From: Streptococcus lactarius
GTDB taxonomy: Bacteria; Bacillota; Bacilli; Lactobacillales; Streptococcaceae
DNA: 9,771 bases
NCBI RefSeq assembly: GCF_016642265.1
Contig: NZ_MRXX01000010.1
Span: forward strand, 64,379-74,149
Direction of reading: 5' to 3'
Shown here: positions 1-6,388 of the stretch, piece after piece
Layout of the letters: every line of letters starts with the position of its first letter
Position numbering within the stretch: the first letter of the stretch is position 1
Notes under the pieces: model-generated
Database searches by the model: none
Told to the model about the DNA's origin: nothing
Seen by the model: the letters and a program-made list of their open reading frames with translations, nothing else
Translations under genes and position numbers: made by a program

Positions 1-40
1 AATCGAATTCTAACGAATGACCGATTTCTGTCCCACTTTC
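1..40. repeat. Edge of a probable streptococcal intergenic repeat (GTGGGACAGAAATCG type)
   Basis: Read on the minus strand, the bases after the permease stop give AGTGGGACAGAAATCGG and then a stretch ending GAATTCGATT. From memory this resembles the start of a dispersed intergenic element in oral streptococci, which folds as a long hairpin with GTGGGAC/GTCCCAC arms. Only one outer arm (CTGTCCCAC at 28-36 on the plus strand) is inside the window. The inner arms AATCG (1-5) and CGATT (22-26) are visible. The element may also act as the 3' end of the exporter operon. The family assignment is recalled, not searched. Confidence 0.4.
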
Positions 41-45
41 TCTTT

Positions 46-1692
46 TTATTCTCCGATCTCTTGGTAGAGGGTACGGATTTTTTTGCGGTAGATGGTAGAA
101 CTGATTCCTACTCCGACTAGCAGCAGGACACTATAAAGGATCACAGCCAGCGGGGTGCTGACGGAATGATAAGTCCAAATGAAGCTGACAATAATCAAGA
201 GAAACATCACAAAGATGAAGACAATCAGGAGGATAGACTGAAGGACGGCATTCCCACGATGACGGCTCATCAACTCTGTGATATTGGTCCAATTGGTGCT
301 AAAATTTTGAAAATCTTTAACATAGTCTCGAATGCAGATTGGAATGGTGGTTACGACCCAGATCAGCAACATGGCAAGGATGGCCAAGGGATGCACACCA
401 AAATAGAAACAAACACCAAGCAAAAGAATGACAGGAAGGATGGATTGCACCAGATAGAGCAACCAAAACTTCAGGAAGAGATAGCGCTTGAAATCAATAG
501 GGAGGGATCTCAAGTACTCAAAGTTTTCACGCTCCAGCGAAATACCGATACTGGTCAAGCCTCCAAAACTATTGAAAACACCGATCAAGAAGGCAACGAG
601 AGCCAGTGGGACGAGGTACTGGGGCGTCAAGTAAGGACTGAGGCCTCCTATATTTTTCGATGCTCCTACTGCTCCACTAAGTAAGAAAATATAAGGCAGA
701 ATACTCATCATCAAGAGGACTTGCACCATGAGAGTTCCATCAAGCAAGATTCTACGATGATACTGAATGACAAATCGTCTAAAGGAGTCTTTCTGACCAA
801 CATTGATTGCTTTCACGCGCTCTTTGACGGTTTGGTTGGTCGCAACAGCAAGAGCTGCATCATAGAATTGTGGGATGACAATTTTGCGAACCAGGCCGAT
901 CAAGACCAACAGCACCGCGATCCAGCCCAAGACGCCAAGGATCGCTCCCCCATCAAAAGGATGGAGGATAAACTGATGGAAGGCAAGAAAAGGCGGAAAA
1001 AGAATGGGAATATCCGCTCCACCTGACACTTCCACCCGATGGGTTTGGACTAAGTTCAAATAAAGATAGGCGCCCAGACTGAGGAGGGAACCGATACCGA
1101 TCATGATGTTGGAGACTAGAGTCGTGTGTTTTTTGAAAAAGAGAGTCTTGGTAATCAAATGAGCTAGTAAGATCGTCGCTAAAAAGAGAACGGCTAAGAG
1201 AATCAAAGCACAAAAGATTCCCAGCAGGATCCCTAACGGATTAAAACCACCTGCTTGCACAGGCAGGATCAAAAAATAGCTGATCAAGGGAAGGATCGCC
1301 ATGAGGAGGGTCAGGATGACCGAGATACTCTTTCCTGCAATGACTTCCGCATCTGAAAAGGCATAAGGCCGATAAAACTGCAGGTCCTTGCTTTCATAAA
1401 AGACATTGTAAAAACTCATAAAGCCTTGGGAAATGGTCATCAAGGAAAAGAGGGCCACCATATTGACAAAGAAAGCTGGTTGGTTGACAAAATCATAGAC
1501 GCTAAAGAACAAGCCAAACAAGACGAAGTAGAAAAAACCTAAAGTGAGATAGTTGAGCACTGATTTGCGGGCAACATTGAGTTTGACGTCCGGTTTTTTA
1601 GCCTGTTTGGCACGTAATTTTGCGATCTGGGCAGGCTGACTGGCATAGATGATATTGACATTGACCAGCTGTTGGATGATCTTAAGACGCAT
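46..1692 (-). CDS. ABC-2-type exporter permease subunit
   Basis: An integral membrane protein of 548 residues, partner of the ATPase encoded immediately upstream. About twelve hydrophobic segments are visible, near residues 48-68, 73-93, 123-145, 152-182, 192-213, 250-268, 320-342, 358-378, 408-430, 434-452, 483-507 and 513-532. A charged cytoplasmic-looking N-terminus and a basic C-terminal tail flank them. No extracytoplasmic binding domain or peptidase domain is present, so this is a plain exporter-type permease. It vaguely recalls the YthQ-type permeases of Firmicutes, but the substrate cannot be read from sequence. I prefer the ATG at 1692-1690: AAGGTGG lies five bases upstream of it. 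A GTG at 1701-1699 would add three residues but lacks a well-placed ribosome site. The gene overlaps the ATPase end by 11 bp, which suggests translational coupling. Confidence 0.85.
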   Translation of the reverse strand: MRLKIIQQLVNVNIIYASQPAQIAKLRAKQAKKPDVKLNVARKSVLNYLTLGFFYFVLFGLFFSVYDFVNQPAFFVNMVALFSLMTISQGFMSFYNVFYESKDLQFYRPYAFSDAEVIAGKSISVILTLLMAILPLISYFLILPVQAGGFNPLGILLGIFCALILLAVLFLATILLAHLITKTLFFKKHTTLVSNIMIGIGSLLSLGAYLYLNLVQTHRVEVSGGADIPILFPPFLAFHQFILHPFDGGAILGVLGWIAVLLVLIGLVRKIVIPQFYDAALAVATNQTVKERVKAINVGQKDSFRRFVIQYHRRILLDGTLMVQVLLMMSILPYIFLLSGAVGASKNIGGLSPYLTPQYLVPLALVAFLIGVFNSFGGLTSIGISLERENFEYLRSLPIDFKRYLFLKFWLLYLVQSILPVILLLGVCFYFGVHPLAILAMLLIWVVTTIPICIRDYVKDFQNFSTNWTNITELMSRHRGNAVLQSILLIVFIFVMFLLIIVSFIWTYHSVSTPLAVILYSVLLLVGVGISSTIYRKKIRTLYQEIGE

Positions 1693-2425
1693 GATCGCCA
1701 CCTTCTTCCTTCCGCCCCGCTAGACTGAGATAGATACTTTCCAGACTTTGTTCTGGGTGTTGGCTCTTTAATTCCTCGATCGTCCCATAGAAAATGAGAT
1801 TGCCTTTTTTGAGAATGGCAATTTTATCACAGAGTTGTTCGGCTACTTCTAAGACGTGGGTAGAGAAAATAACCGTCTTGCCCCGATCCGCATGCTGGCG
1901 CATCATTTGTTTTAAATCGTAAGAGGCCTGTGGATCCAAACCGGTCATCGGTTCATCCAAGACCCAGATATCTGGATCGGACAAGAGGGCTGCAATGACG
2001 AAGACCTTCTGGCGCATCCCATGTGAAAAGGATTCAATCACTTCATAACGGTGGCTCTGAAAATCAAAGGTCGTAAGAAGCTCTTCCAAGCATTGATCAC
2101 AGTCTTTCTGACTCATATCATAAGAGGTCGCAACCAACTCCCAGAATTCATTGGCTGTGAGACGCAAGAAAAGATCCGGCGAATCCGCCACGTAACCGAT
2201 CTTCTTTTTGATCGCAAGCCGATGGCTATAGAGGTCCTGACCGTCCACTTCAATCGTCCCAGTGGTTGGGGTGATGACACTGACCAGGCTCTTAATCGTC
2301 GTTGACTTTCCGGCTCCGTTGTGGCCAATCAGTCCGACAATTTGCCCATCTTCGATGGTCAGATCCAAGTGGTTGAGGGCAATGTGCCCATCGTAATCTT
2401 TGGTAACTCCGTGAAATGTAATCAT
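1682..2425 (-). CDS. ABC transporter ATP-binding protein (exporter type)
   Basis: Cytoplasmic nucleotide-binding subunit of 247 residues that should drive transport through the overlapping permease. It is a single complete ABC domain. The Walker A is GHNGAGKST at 34-42, the signature region is FSHGMRQK at 133-140 in place of LSGGQ, Walker B is WVLDEP with Asp157-Glu158, the D-loop is GLDP, and the switch His is 190 (STH). The Q-loop position reads GYVADSPDLF at 77-86, with Asp81 where Gln is usual; from memory this is typical of a subgroup of ABC-2 ATPases rather than a defect. I chose the ATG at 2425-2423 because AAGGAG sits five bases before it. In-frame ATGs at 2449 and 2446 would add eight or seven residues but have no ribosome site. 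The substrate (drug, peptide, lipid or other) is unknown. Confidence 0.9.
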   Translation of the reverse strand: MITFHGVTKDYDGHIALNHLDLTIEDGQIVGLIGHNGAGKSTTIKSLVSVITPTTGTIEVDGQDLYSHRLAIKKKIGYVADSPDLFLRLTANEFWELVATSYDMSQKDCDQCLEELLTTFDFQSHRYEVIESFSHGMRQKVFVIAALLSDPDIWVLDEPMTGLDPQASYDLKQMMRQHADRGKTVIFSTHVLEVAEQLCDKIAILKKGNLIFYGTIEELKSQHPEQSLESIYLSLAGRKEEGGDHAS

Positions 2426-2438
2426 GCTAACTCCTTGT

Positions 2439-2458
2439 ACGATCATCATTGGGATCGT
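2439..2458. repeat. Short inverted repeat in the ATPase leader
   Basis: ACGATC (2439-2444) and GATCGT (2453-2458) form 6-bp arms around an 8-base spacer. The repeat lies 14 bases upstream of the chosen ATPase start, in the predicted 5' leader of the exporter operon. It could be a regulator site or chance; no known operator is recognised. Confidence 0.25.
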
Positions 2459-2475
2459 GTTTGTTTTCTATTGTC

Positions 2476-2503
2476 ATTATAGATCATCGAAATGGTAGAG
2501 CAA
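2476..2503 (-). promoter_or_regulatory. Candidate promoter of the exporter operon
   Basis: On the minus strand a perfect TATAAT (2476-2481) overlaps the stop codon of the upstream peptidase gene. A weak TTGCTC (2498-2503, three of six matches) lies 16 bases upstream as a possible -35. Transcription would start roughly 45 bases before the ATPase ATG. Read-through from the peptidase gene is also possible, because the gap is only 51 bp and shows no terminator. Confidence 0.4.
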
Positions 2504-4102
2504 TTCTAGTAAATAGTTTGGAATGGTCGCCAAAAAATCTTCCTGGTAGACCCGCTCTCCTCGCTTATGCAATTCTTTGCCCCAGGGCCCGAGATTGATC
2601 GCTGGAACCTGAATTTGAGCAATTTTATCTAGATCCAGATCATAAATTTGAGCCGGAGTGGCGAGGCTATCTAGAACGACTTGATAAGAGGCCACATCTT
2701 TTTCCAAGGCACAATAGCTGGTGTCGTTAATCCCCATAAAATATTCTTCGACCTTCAAGCTATAGCCTCTTTGGTCCAGATACTGGCGGTAATCTGCGAT
2801 CAGGGACTCGATTTTGAGTTCCGTATTGTCCAAAAAGCGGCAATTCATGGAAGGATAATAGGGGGGCGCAAAACCGATGACCAACATAGGATCCTTATCT
2901 CCGAGAAACTCTAGGAGTCGCTGGATTTGCTGGATCGCAAGGCTCTGGTAGCTGGTCCCATTACGAAAATCGTATTCCGCTTTTTTATTAGAAGTTTCCC
3001 TAAAGTCTTGGTAGCCTTCTATGCCTTGGCAACGTTCCTCTAGTTCTTGATAGGTGATAACTCTTGGCCTTGCAATCATATGGTCTTGGCCAGCCTGATC
3101 CTGCAAGTGCTCATACTTCTTGTAGAAAGCATCCAAGGCCCTTTGACTAAGCTCATCAATCCGCTCTAGGAGTTCTTGAGGTGTTTTCTTCAAATGCAAG
3201 ACACTGAAATAGCCTGCCGCATAAAGCACGGTCGATACATCGTACTGCTCCTTCAAATCTCTGAGATAGGACCAAGAAGGAAGGGGAGATATCTCCCCCA
3301 GCGCCTGATCTGCCAGATCGGGATGAAGATCTAGCTGGCTTGCAATGGCTACTAAGAGCGACAAGGCATTGATCCCTTTAAGGGGCTCCTTCATATGGGA
3401 CAAGACACCTTGGGCCACAACGACTGGCATGAGTTTGCCGACTGTGCCAATGTGAAGGACTTTTTCTTTTTCTACCTCTGATTCAAAGGGCTCTGAATCC
3501 ACTGCTAATACATAGTCCAGATCAAATTTTTCCTGTAAATTTGTGAGTAAGCCTAGGGCTCCTCGCATCCCACGTGAATAGGATTCCTCGTCTCCAACAG
3601 AAAGATAGAGCAGATTGACCTGACCTCCTGAAGGATCCGCCGCATAGGCTTCCAGAACCCCTAGTTGCAGGGCTAGGGCTGCTTTCATATCGCAAGATCC
3701 CCTGCCAAATTTCCATTGACCAGATGCTATATCAGCCTGCATATCTGGTAGCTTATCCAGTGTTTTCAAGGCTGCTGCGACTTTATCAGAATCGAGTGCA
3801 ATCTCCGACAACTGTCCATAGTCTTCAAGATCGACCGTATCATGGTGGTGAAAAAGGATAAGAGTTTTTTTCTTTCCTTTATCGACCAAGGCCCAATTGA
3901 CCGACCGATGCAAGTGATCCTGTGGTACCTGATAGCGCCCAAAGTGGTCTGGATCTTCCTTAAAATAGGGGATCTGGGCAATCCGTTGATCCAGATAGGC
4001 CTCGATTCCTTTCTCGGTCTCCGTGTTGGTGAAGCTTGGGATTGCCAAGGCTTCAGTAAAAATCTTTTCAATGCTCTCTCTATTGGTGGTTTTCACTTTC
4101 AA
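2477..4102 (-). CDS. M20-family metallopeptidase, RocB-like
   Basis: A predicted cytoplasmic dinuclear-zinc hydrolase of 541 residues without signal peptide or membrane segment. M20 landmarks are in the expected order: His86 and Asp88 in FHHHDTVD, the bridging Asp138 in GRGSCDMKAA, the catalytic and metal-binding pair Glu172-Glu173 in GDEESYSRG, Asp202 in AVDSEP, and a late His512 in GKELHKRGE. Length and motif spacing resemble RocB of Bacillus, a protein linked to arginine utilisation whose reaction is not well settled. The exact substrate here is therefore unknown, and no other roc gene is nearby. It starts with TTG (4102-4100), supported by a strong AAAGGAGG at 4109-4116 six bases upstream; no in-frame ATG is better placed. 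It diverges from the amylase gene and is followed at 51 bp by the co-directional ABC exporter operon. Confidence 0.88.
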   Translation of the reverse strand: MKVKTTNRESIEKIFTEALAIPSFTNTETEKGIEAYLDQRIAQIPYFKEDPDHFGRYQVPQDHLHRSVNWALVDKGKKKTLILFHHHDTVDLEDYGQLSEIALDSDKVAAALKTLDKLPDMQADIASGQWKFGRGSCDMKAALALQLGVLEAYAADPSGGQVNLLYLSVGDEESYSRGMRGALGLLTNLQEKFDLDYVLAVDSEPFESEVEKEKVLHIGTVGKLMPVVVAQGVLSHMKEPLKGINALSLLVAIASQLDLHPDLADQALGEISPLPSWSYLRDLKEQYDVSTVLYAAGYFSVLHLKKTPQELLERIDELSQRALDAFYKKYEHLQDQAGQDHMIARPRVITYQELEERCQGIEGYQDFRETSNKKAEYDFRNGTSYQSLAIQQIQRLLEFLGDKDPMLVIGFAPPYYPSMNCRFLDNTELKIESLIADYRQYLDQRGYSLKVEEYFMGINDTSYCALEKDVASYQVVLDSLATPAQIYDLDLDKIAQIQVPAINLGPWGKELHKRGERVYQEDFLATIPNYLLELLYHFDDL

Positions 4103-4141
4103 ACCAATCCTCCTTTGATATGATCTAACTAAATGAATGGA

Positions 4142-4178
4142 TAGAAATATATGTATCGGGCTGATATTTCTACGTAGA
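4142..4178. promoter_or_regulatory. Inverted repeats in the divergent intergenic region
   Basis: TAGAAATAT (4142-4150) and ATATTTCTA (4164-4172) are exact 9-bp inverted arms around a 13-base spacer. The right arm overlaps a second perfect palindrome, TCTACGTAGA (4169-4178). They lie in the 221-bp region between the divergent peptidase (starts 4102) and amylase (starts 4324) genes, where a shared regulator could bind. No specific regulator is recognised. Apart from these and the amylase promoter, I see no convincing peptidase promoter or RNA element in the region. Confidence 0.3.
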
Positions 4179-4257
4179 TAAAATCCTACTTTTTATATTC
4201 TCACTTCACTTCTTTCATGTATGCGATTTCTTTTCTAGAAAGGGCTTGCTTCCAGCG

Positions 4258-4267
4258 CAAACGTTTG
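4258..4267. promoter_or_regulatory. CAAACGTTTG palindrome, degenerate cre-like site
   Basis: The perfect 10-bp palindrome CAAACGTTTG overlaps the predicted -35 of the amylase promoter. Its core matches the centre of a CcpA cre site, but the outer TG and CA bases of the consensus are missing (CG and TC instead). The position suits repression by CcpA or a related LacI-family regulator; the sequence match is only partial. Confidence 0.3.
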
Positions 4268-4293
4268 TCCCATCCAACTATTTTTGGTAAAAT
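4265..4293 (+). promoter_or_regulatory. Amylase promoter with extended -10
   Basis: TTGTCC (4265-4270) is followed after 17 bases by TAAAAT (4288-4293), itself preceded by TGG to give an extended -10 (TGGTAAAAT). The predicted start point is near 4300. That leaves only about six bases before the ATG at 4306 but about 24 before the ATG at 4324, which supports the latter as the true amylase start. Confidence 0.55.
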
Positions 4294-4323
4294 AAGGACA
4301 TTCACATGAAAGAAGAAATAACA

Positions 4324-5787
4324 ATGGAAAATCAAACCTTAATGCAATATTTTGAGTGGTATTTGCCCGCTGATGGGAACCACTGGACACGTCTTGCTGA
4401 AGATGCGCAACACTTAGCAGACTTGGGTATTCGTAAAGTCTGGATGCCACCTGCCTTTAAAGCTACTTCTAACAATGACGTTGGGTACGGGGTCTATGAC
4501 CTCTTTGATTTGGGCGAGTTTGACCAAAAAGGAACGGTTCGCACCAAATATGGTTTCAAAGAAGATTATCTTCAAGCCATCCAAGCCCTAAAAGATGCTG
4601 GGATTCAACCAATGGCCGATGTCGTTCTCAACCATAAAGCTGCAGCTGATGGCTTAGAGGAATTCGAGGTTGTTGAGGTCGATCCGATGGATCGAAACAA
4701 GATCCTCACTGAACCCTTCACCATTCAAGGATGGACTAAATTCACCTTTGATGGTCGAAATGGAGCCTATAATGACTTCCACTGGCATTGGTACCACTTC
4801 ACCGGTACTGACTACGATGCTTCTCGCAATAAGAATGGGATCTACCAAATCCAAGGGGACAACAAAGGTTGGGCTCAAGGAGATCTGGTAGACAAGGAAA
4901 ACGGTAACTACGACTACCTCATGTATGCTGATATTGATTTCAAGCACCCTGAAGTCGTGGAAAATCTTGATCAGTGGGCAGACTGGTTTATCGAAACGAC
5001 TGGTGTTGAAGGCTTCCGTCTGGATGCGGTCAAACACATCGACTCCTTCTTTATGAAGAACTTCATCCACAATATCACCAAAAAATATGGAGAAGATTTC
5101 TACGTCTTTGGTGAGTTTTGGAATGCTGATGAAAAAACCAATGATGAATATTTGGAAAACATTGATTACTTGTACGATTTAGTCGATGTCGCCCTCCATC
5201 AAAATCTTTTCCGGGCTGGGCAAGAAGGTGCGGACTACGACCTTCGAACGATTTTTGATGGCACACTGGCCTTGAACCATCCTGAAGAGGCCGTCACCTT
5301 TGTGGACAACCATGATACCCAACGAGGGCAAGCCTTGGAATCTACCATTGAAGAATGGTTTAAGCCTGCATCCTATGCCTTGATCTTACTTCGAGAAGCT
5401 GGTTTGCCATGTGTCTTCTATGGAGACTACTACGGTATCGAGGGTAAATTTGCGCAAGAAAGTTTCCAAGAGGTTCTCGATCGCCTCTTATGGGTTCGTA
5501 AAGATCTGGCCTACGGGGAACAAACGGACTACTTCGATAATCCTAATTGCATCGGATGGACACGTTCAGGTACAGAAGAATCAGCACCAATCGCCTGCTT
5601 GATTTCCAATAACCAAGCTGCTACAAAAGTCATGGAGATTGGCTCATCATACGCAGGACTCACCTACTATGATGTCCTAGAAAATTGTAGCGAAACTGTT
5701 CAAGTCCAAGAAGACGGTAGCGCCGAATTCCCAGTGGCAGAGCGCTCCGTCAGTGTCTGGGTAGCCCAAGATACAGAGGGCCAATAA
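4324..5787 (+). CDS. Cytoplasmic alpha-amylase, GH13 family
   Basis: A 487-residue retaining glycoside hydrolase expected to cleave internal alpha-1,4 bonds of maltodextrins or glycogen-like glucans. There is no signal peptide, so it should act inside the cell. The (beta/alpha)8 motifs are intact: region I DVVLNH (99-104), region II GFRLDAVKH with nucleophile Asp234, region III GEFWN with acid/base Glu264, and region IV FVDNHD with Asp331. A small C-terminal beta domain ends in SVSVWVA. The N-terminus (MENQTLMQYFEWY) matches recalled intracellular amylases of streptococci and bacilli (subfamily GH13_5). I chose the ATG at 4324, with AAGAAG eight bases before it, over the ATG at 4306, which sits 12 bases after the -10 and has no ribosome site. 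The gene is monocistronic, with its own promoter and terminator. Confidence 0.95.
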   Translation: MENQTLMQYFEWYLPADGNHWTRLAEDAQHLADLGIRKVWMPPAFKATSNNDVGYGVYDLFDLGEFDQKGTVRTKYGFKEDYLQAIQALKDAGIQPMADVVLNHKAAADGLEEFEVVEVDPMDRNKILTEPFTIQGWTKFTFDGRNGAYNDFHWHWYHFTGTDYDASRNKNGIYQIQGDNKGWAQGDLVDKENGNYDYLMYADIDFKHPEVVENLDQWADWFIETTGVEGFRLDAVKHIDSFFMKNFIHNITKKYGEDFYVFGEFWNADEKTNDEYLENIDYLYDLVDVALHQNLFRAGQEGADYDLRTIFDGTLALNHPEEAVTFVDNHDTQRGQALESTIEEWFKPASYALILLREAGLPCVFYGDYYGIEGKFAQESFQEVLDRLLWVRKDLAYGEQTDYFDNPNCIGWTRSGTEESAPIACLISNNQAATKVMEIGSSYAGLTYYDVLENCSETVQVQEDGSAEFPVAERSVSVWVAQDTEGQ

Positions 5788-5802
5788 CCAATAAATGTGA
5801 TT

Positions 5803-5839
5803 TTCTCCTAGGATCTACATGTTCCTAGGAGAATTTTTT
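5803..5839 (+). terminator. Intrinsic terminator of the amylase gene
   Basis: The exact 11-bp arms TTCTCCTAGGA (5803-5813) and TCCTAGGAGAA (5823-5833) flank a 9-base loop and are followed directly by six T. The hairpin starts 15 bases after the amylase stop. There is no T-run on the other strand, so it works only in the plus direction. Confidence 0.93.
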
Positions 5840-5884
5840 CCTGTAAAAATTTTATAGGAAATATAGCTTCATTTTAGCATGATA

Positions 5885-5898
5885 AGAAAGCGCTGTCA
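5885..5898 (+). promoter_or_regulatory. cre-like sequence between two convergent terminators
   Basis: AGAAAGCGCTGTCA matches the TGNNARCGNNNNCA core of a CcpA site at all fixed positions but the first. It lies between the amylase and thioredoxin terminators, where no promoter is expected, so it may be chance. The rest of 5840-5935 is AT-rich without a recognisable gene. Confidence 0.3.
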
Positions 5899-5935
5899 AT
5901 GTTCGCTGTCTTTATTTTAAAGAAAAGCACACCAT

Positions 5936-5976
5936 CAAAAAAACTCGTTTTCCAGTTTGGAAAACGAGTTTTCTTT
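5936..5976 (-). terminator. Intrinsic terminator of trxA, possibly bidirectional
   Basis: Exact 14-bp arms (5940-5953 and 5959-5972, core CTCGTTTTCC/GGAAAACGAG) flank a 5-base loop. In the minus direction the hairpin runs straight into further T residues, giving a run of seven T that includes the end of the stem. It begins four bases after the thioredoxin stop. The plus side also has a T-rich tail (TTTTCTTTTT), so it may stop transcripts from both directions. Confidence 0.9.
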
Positions 5977-6291
5977 TTAGCTCAATTCTGCAATGATTTC
6001 TTTTAATTGAGCTTTGGTATGAACTCCAGCTACTTGTTTGACTACTTGGCCATCTTTTTTAAAGAGAAGAGTTGGGATCGACATGATACCGAATTGACGC
6101 GCTGTATTTGGATTTTCATCGACATCCATCTTACAGATTTTCAAATCATCTTCATGTACTTCTTCTGCCAACTGATCCAAGATTGGAGCTTGCATGCGGC
6201 ATGGACCACACCAAGTTGCCCAAAAGTCAATCAGGACAAGGCCTTGGCTTGTTTCTTGTTCAAAGGTTGCATCTGTGATTACGTGTGCCAT
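5977..6291 (-). CDS. trxA: Thioredoxin
   Basis: A 104-residue cytoplasmic disulfide reductant that keeps enzymes such as ribonucleotide reductase and peroxidases reduced, and is itself recharged by thioredoxin reductase. The active site WCGPC is at 27-31, with redox cysteines Cys28 and Cys31. The cis-proline loop MSIPTLLF has Pro73, and the Asp22 region (IDFWATW) is also typical. Length is that of a standard single-domain thioredoxin, and there is no signal or lipoprotein sequence. The ATG is preceded by AAGGAGG at good spacing. It lies 97 bp downstream of the surface peptidase gene on the same strand with no clear terminator between, so some read-through is possible, but the spacing and a candidate promoter suggest its own transcription. 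An exact palindrome lies just upstream of the ribosome site. Confidence 0.96.
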   Translation of the reverse strand: MAHVITDATFEQETSQGLVLIDFWATWCGPCRMQAPILDQLAEEVHEDDLKICKMDVDENPNTARQFGIMSIPTLLFKKDGQVVKQVAGVHTKAQLKEIIAELS

Positions 6292-6304
6292 ATTTCCTCC
6301 TTTT

Positions 6305-6321
6305 TCAGTAGTGACTACTGA
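6305..6321. promoter_or_regulatory. Exact 17-bp palindrome upstream of trxA
   Basis: TCAGTAGTGACTACTGA has 8-bp arms around one central base. It ends a few bases before the AAGGAGG of trxA, in the predicted 5' leader. As DNA it has the shape of a dimeric repressor site. As RNA it could form a 7-bp hairpin with a three-base loop that leaves the ribosome site free. It does not match cre, CtsR, HrcA or NrdR boxes as I recall them. Confidence 0.45.
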
Positions 6322-6339
6322 TTCTGCATTTCTACTTTT

Positions 6340-6368
6340 ATTTTACACTAAATGATGCCATTTTAGAA
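6340..6368 (-). promoter_or_regulatory. Weak candidate trxA promoter
   Basis: On the minus strand TAAAAT (6340-6345) lies 17 bases after TTCTAA (6363-6368). The -10 is fair and the -35 weak (three of six). Its start point, near 6333, would place the 17-bp palindrome in the early leader. It is the best candidate in the 97-bp gap. Confidence 0.3.
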
Positions 6369-6388
6369 ATATTTGCTACGGGGACTCC

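Noticed and set aside
166..684. 172-residue plus-strand open frame
   Set aside because: Lies wholly inside the permease gene on the opposite strand; composition is Asp/Gln/Lys/Asn-rich as expected for the complement of hydrophobic codons, and no family resemblance is seen.
2426..2449. Eight-residue longer N-terminus for the ABC ATPase
   Set aside because: No ribosome site before 2449 or 2446, while AAGGAG is ideally placed for the ATG at 2425.
4306..4323. Six-residue longer N-terminus for the amylase
   Set aside because: The predicted start point leaves no space for a ribosome site, and recalled relatives begin at the MxNQTLMQYFEWY position.
4654..5070. 138-residue minus-strand open frame
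   Set aside because: Opposite strand of the amylase catalytic region, whose GH13 motifs explain the sequence.
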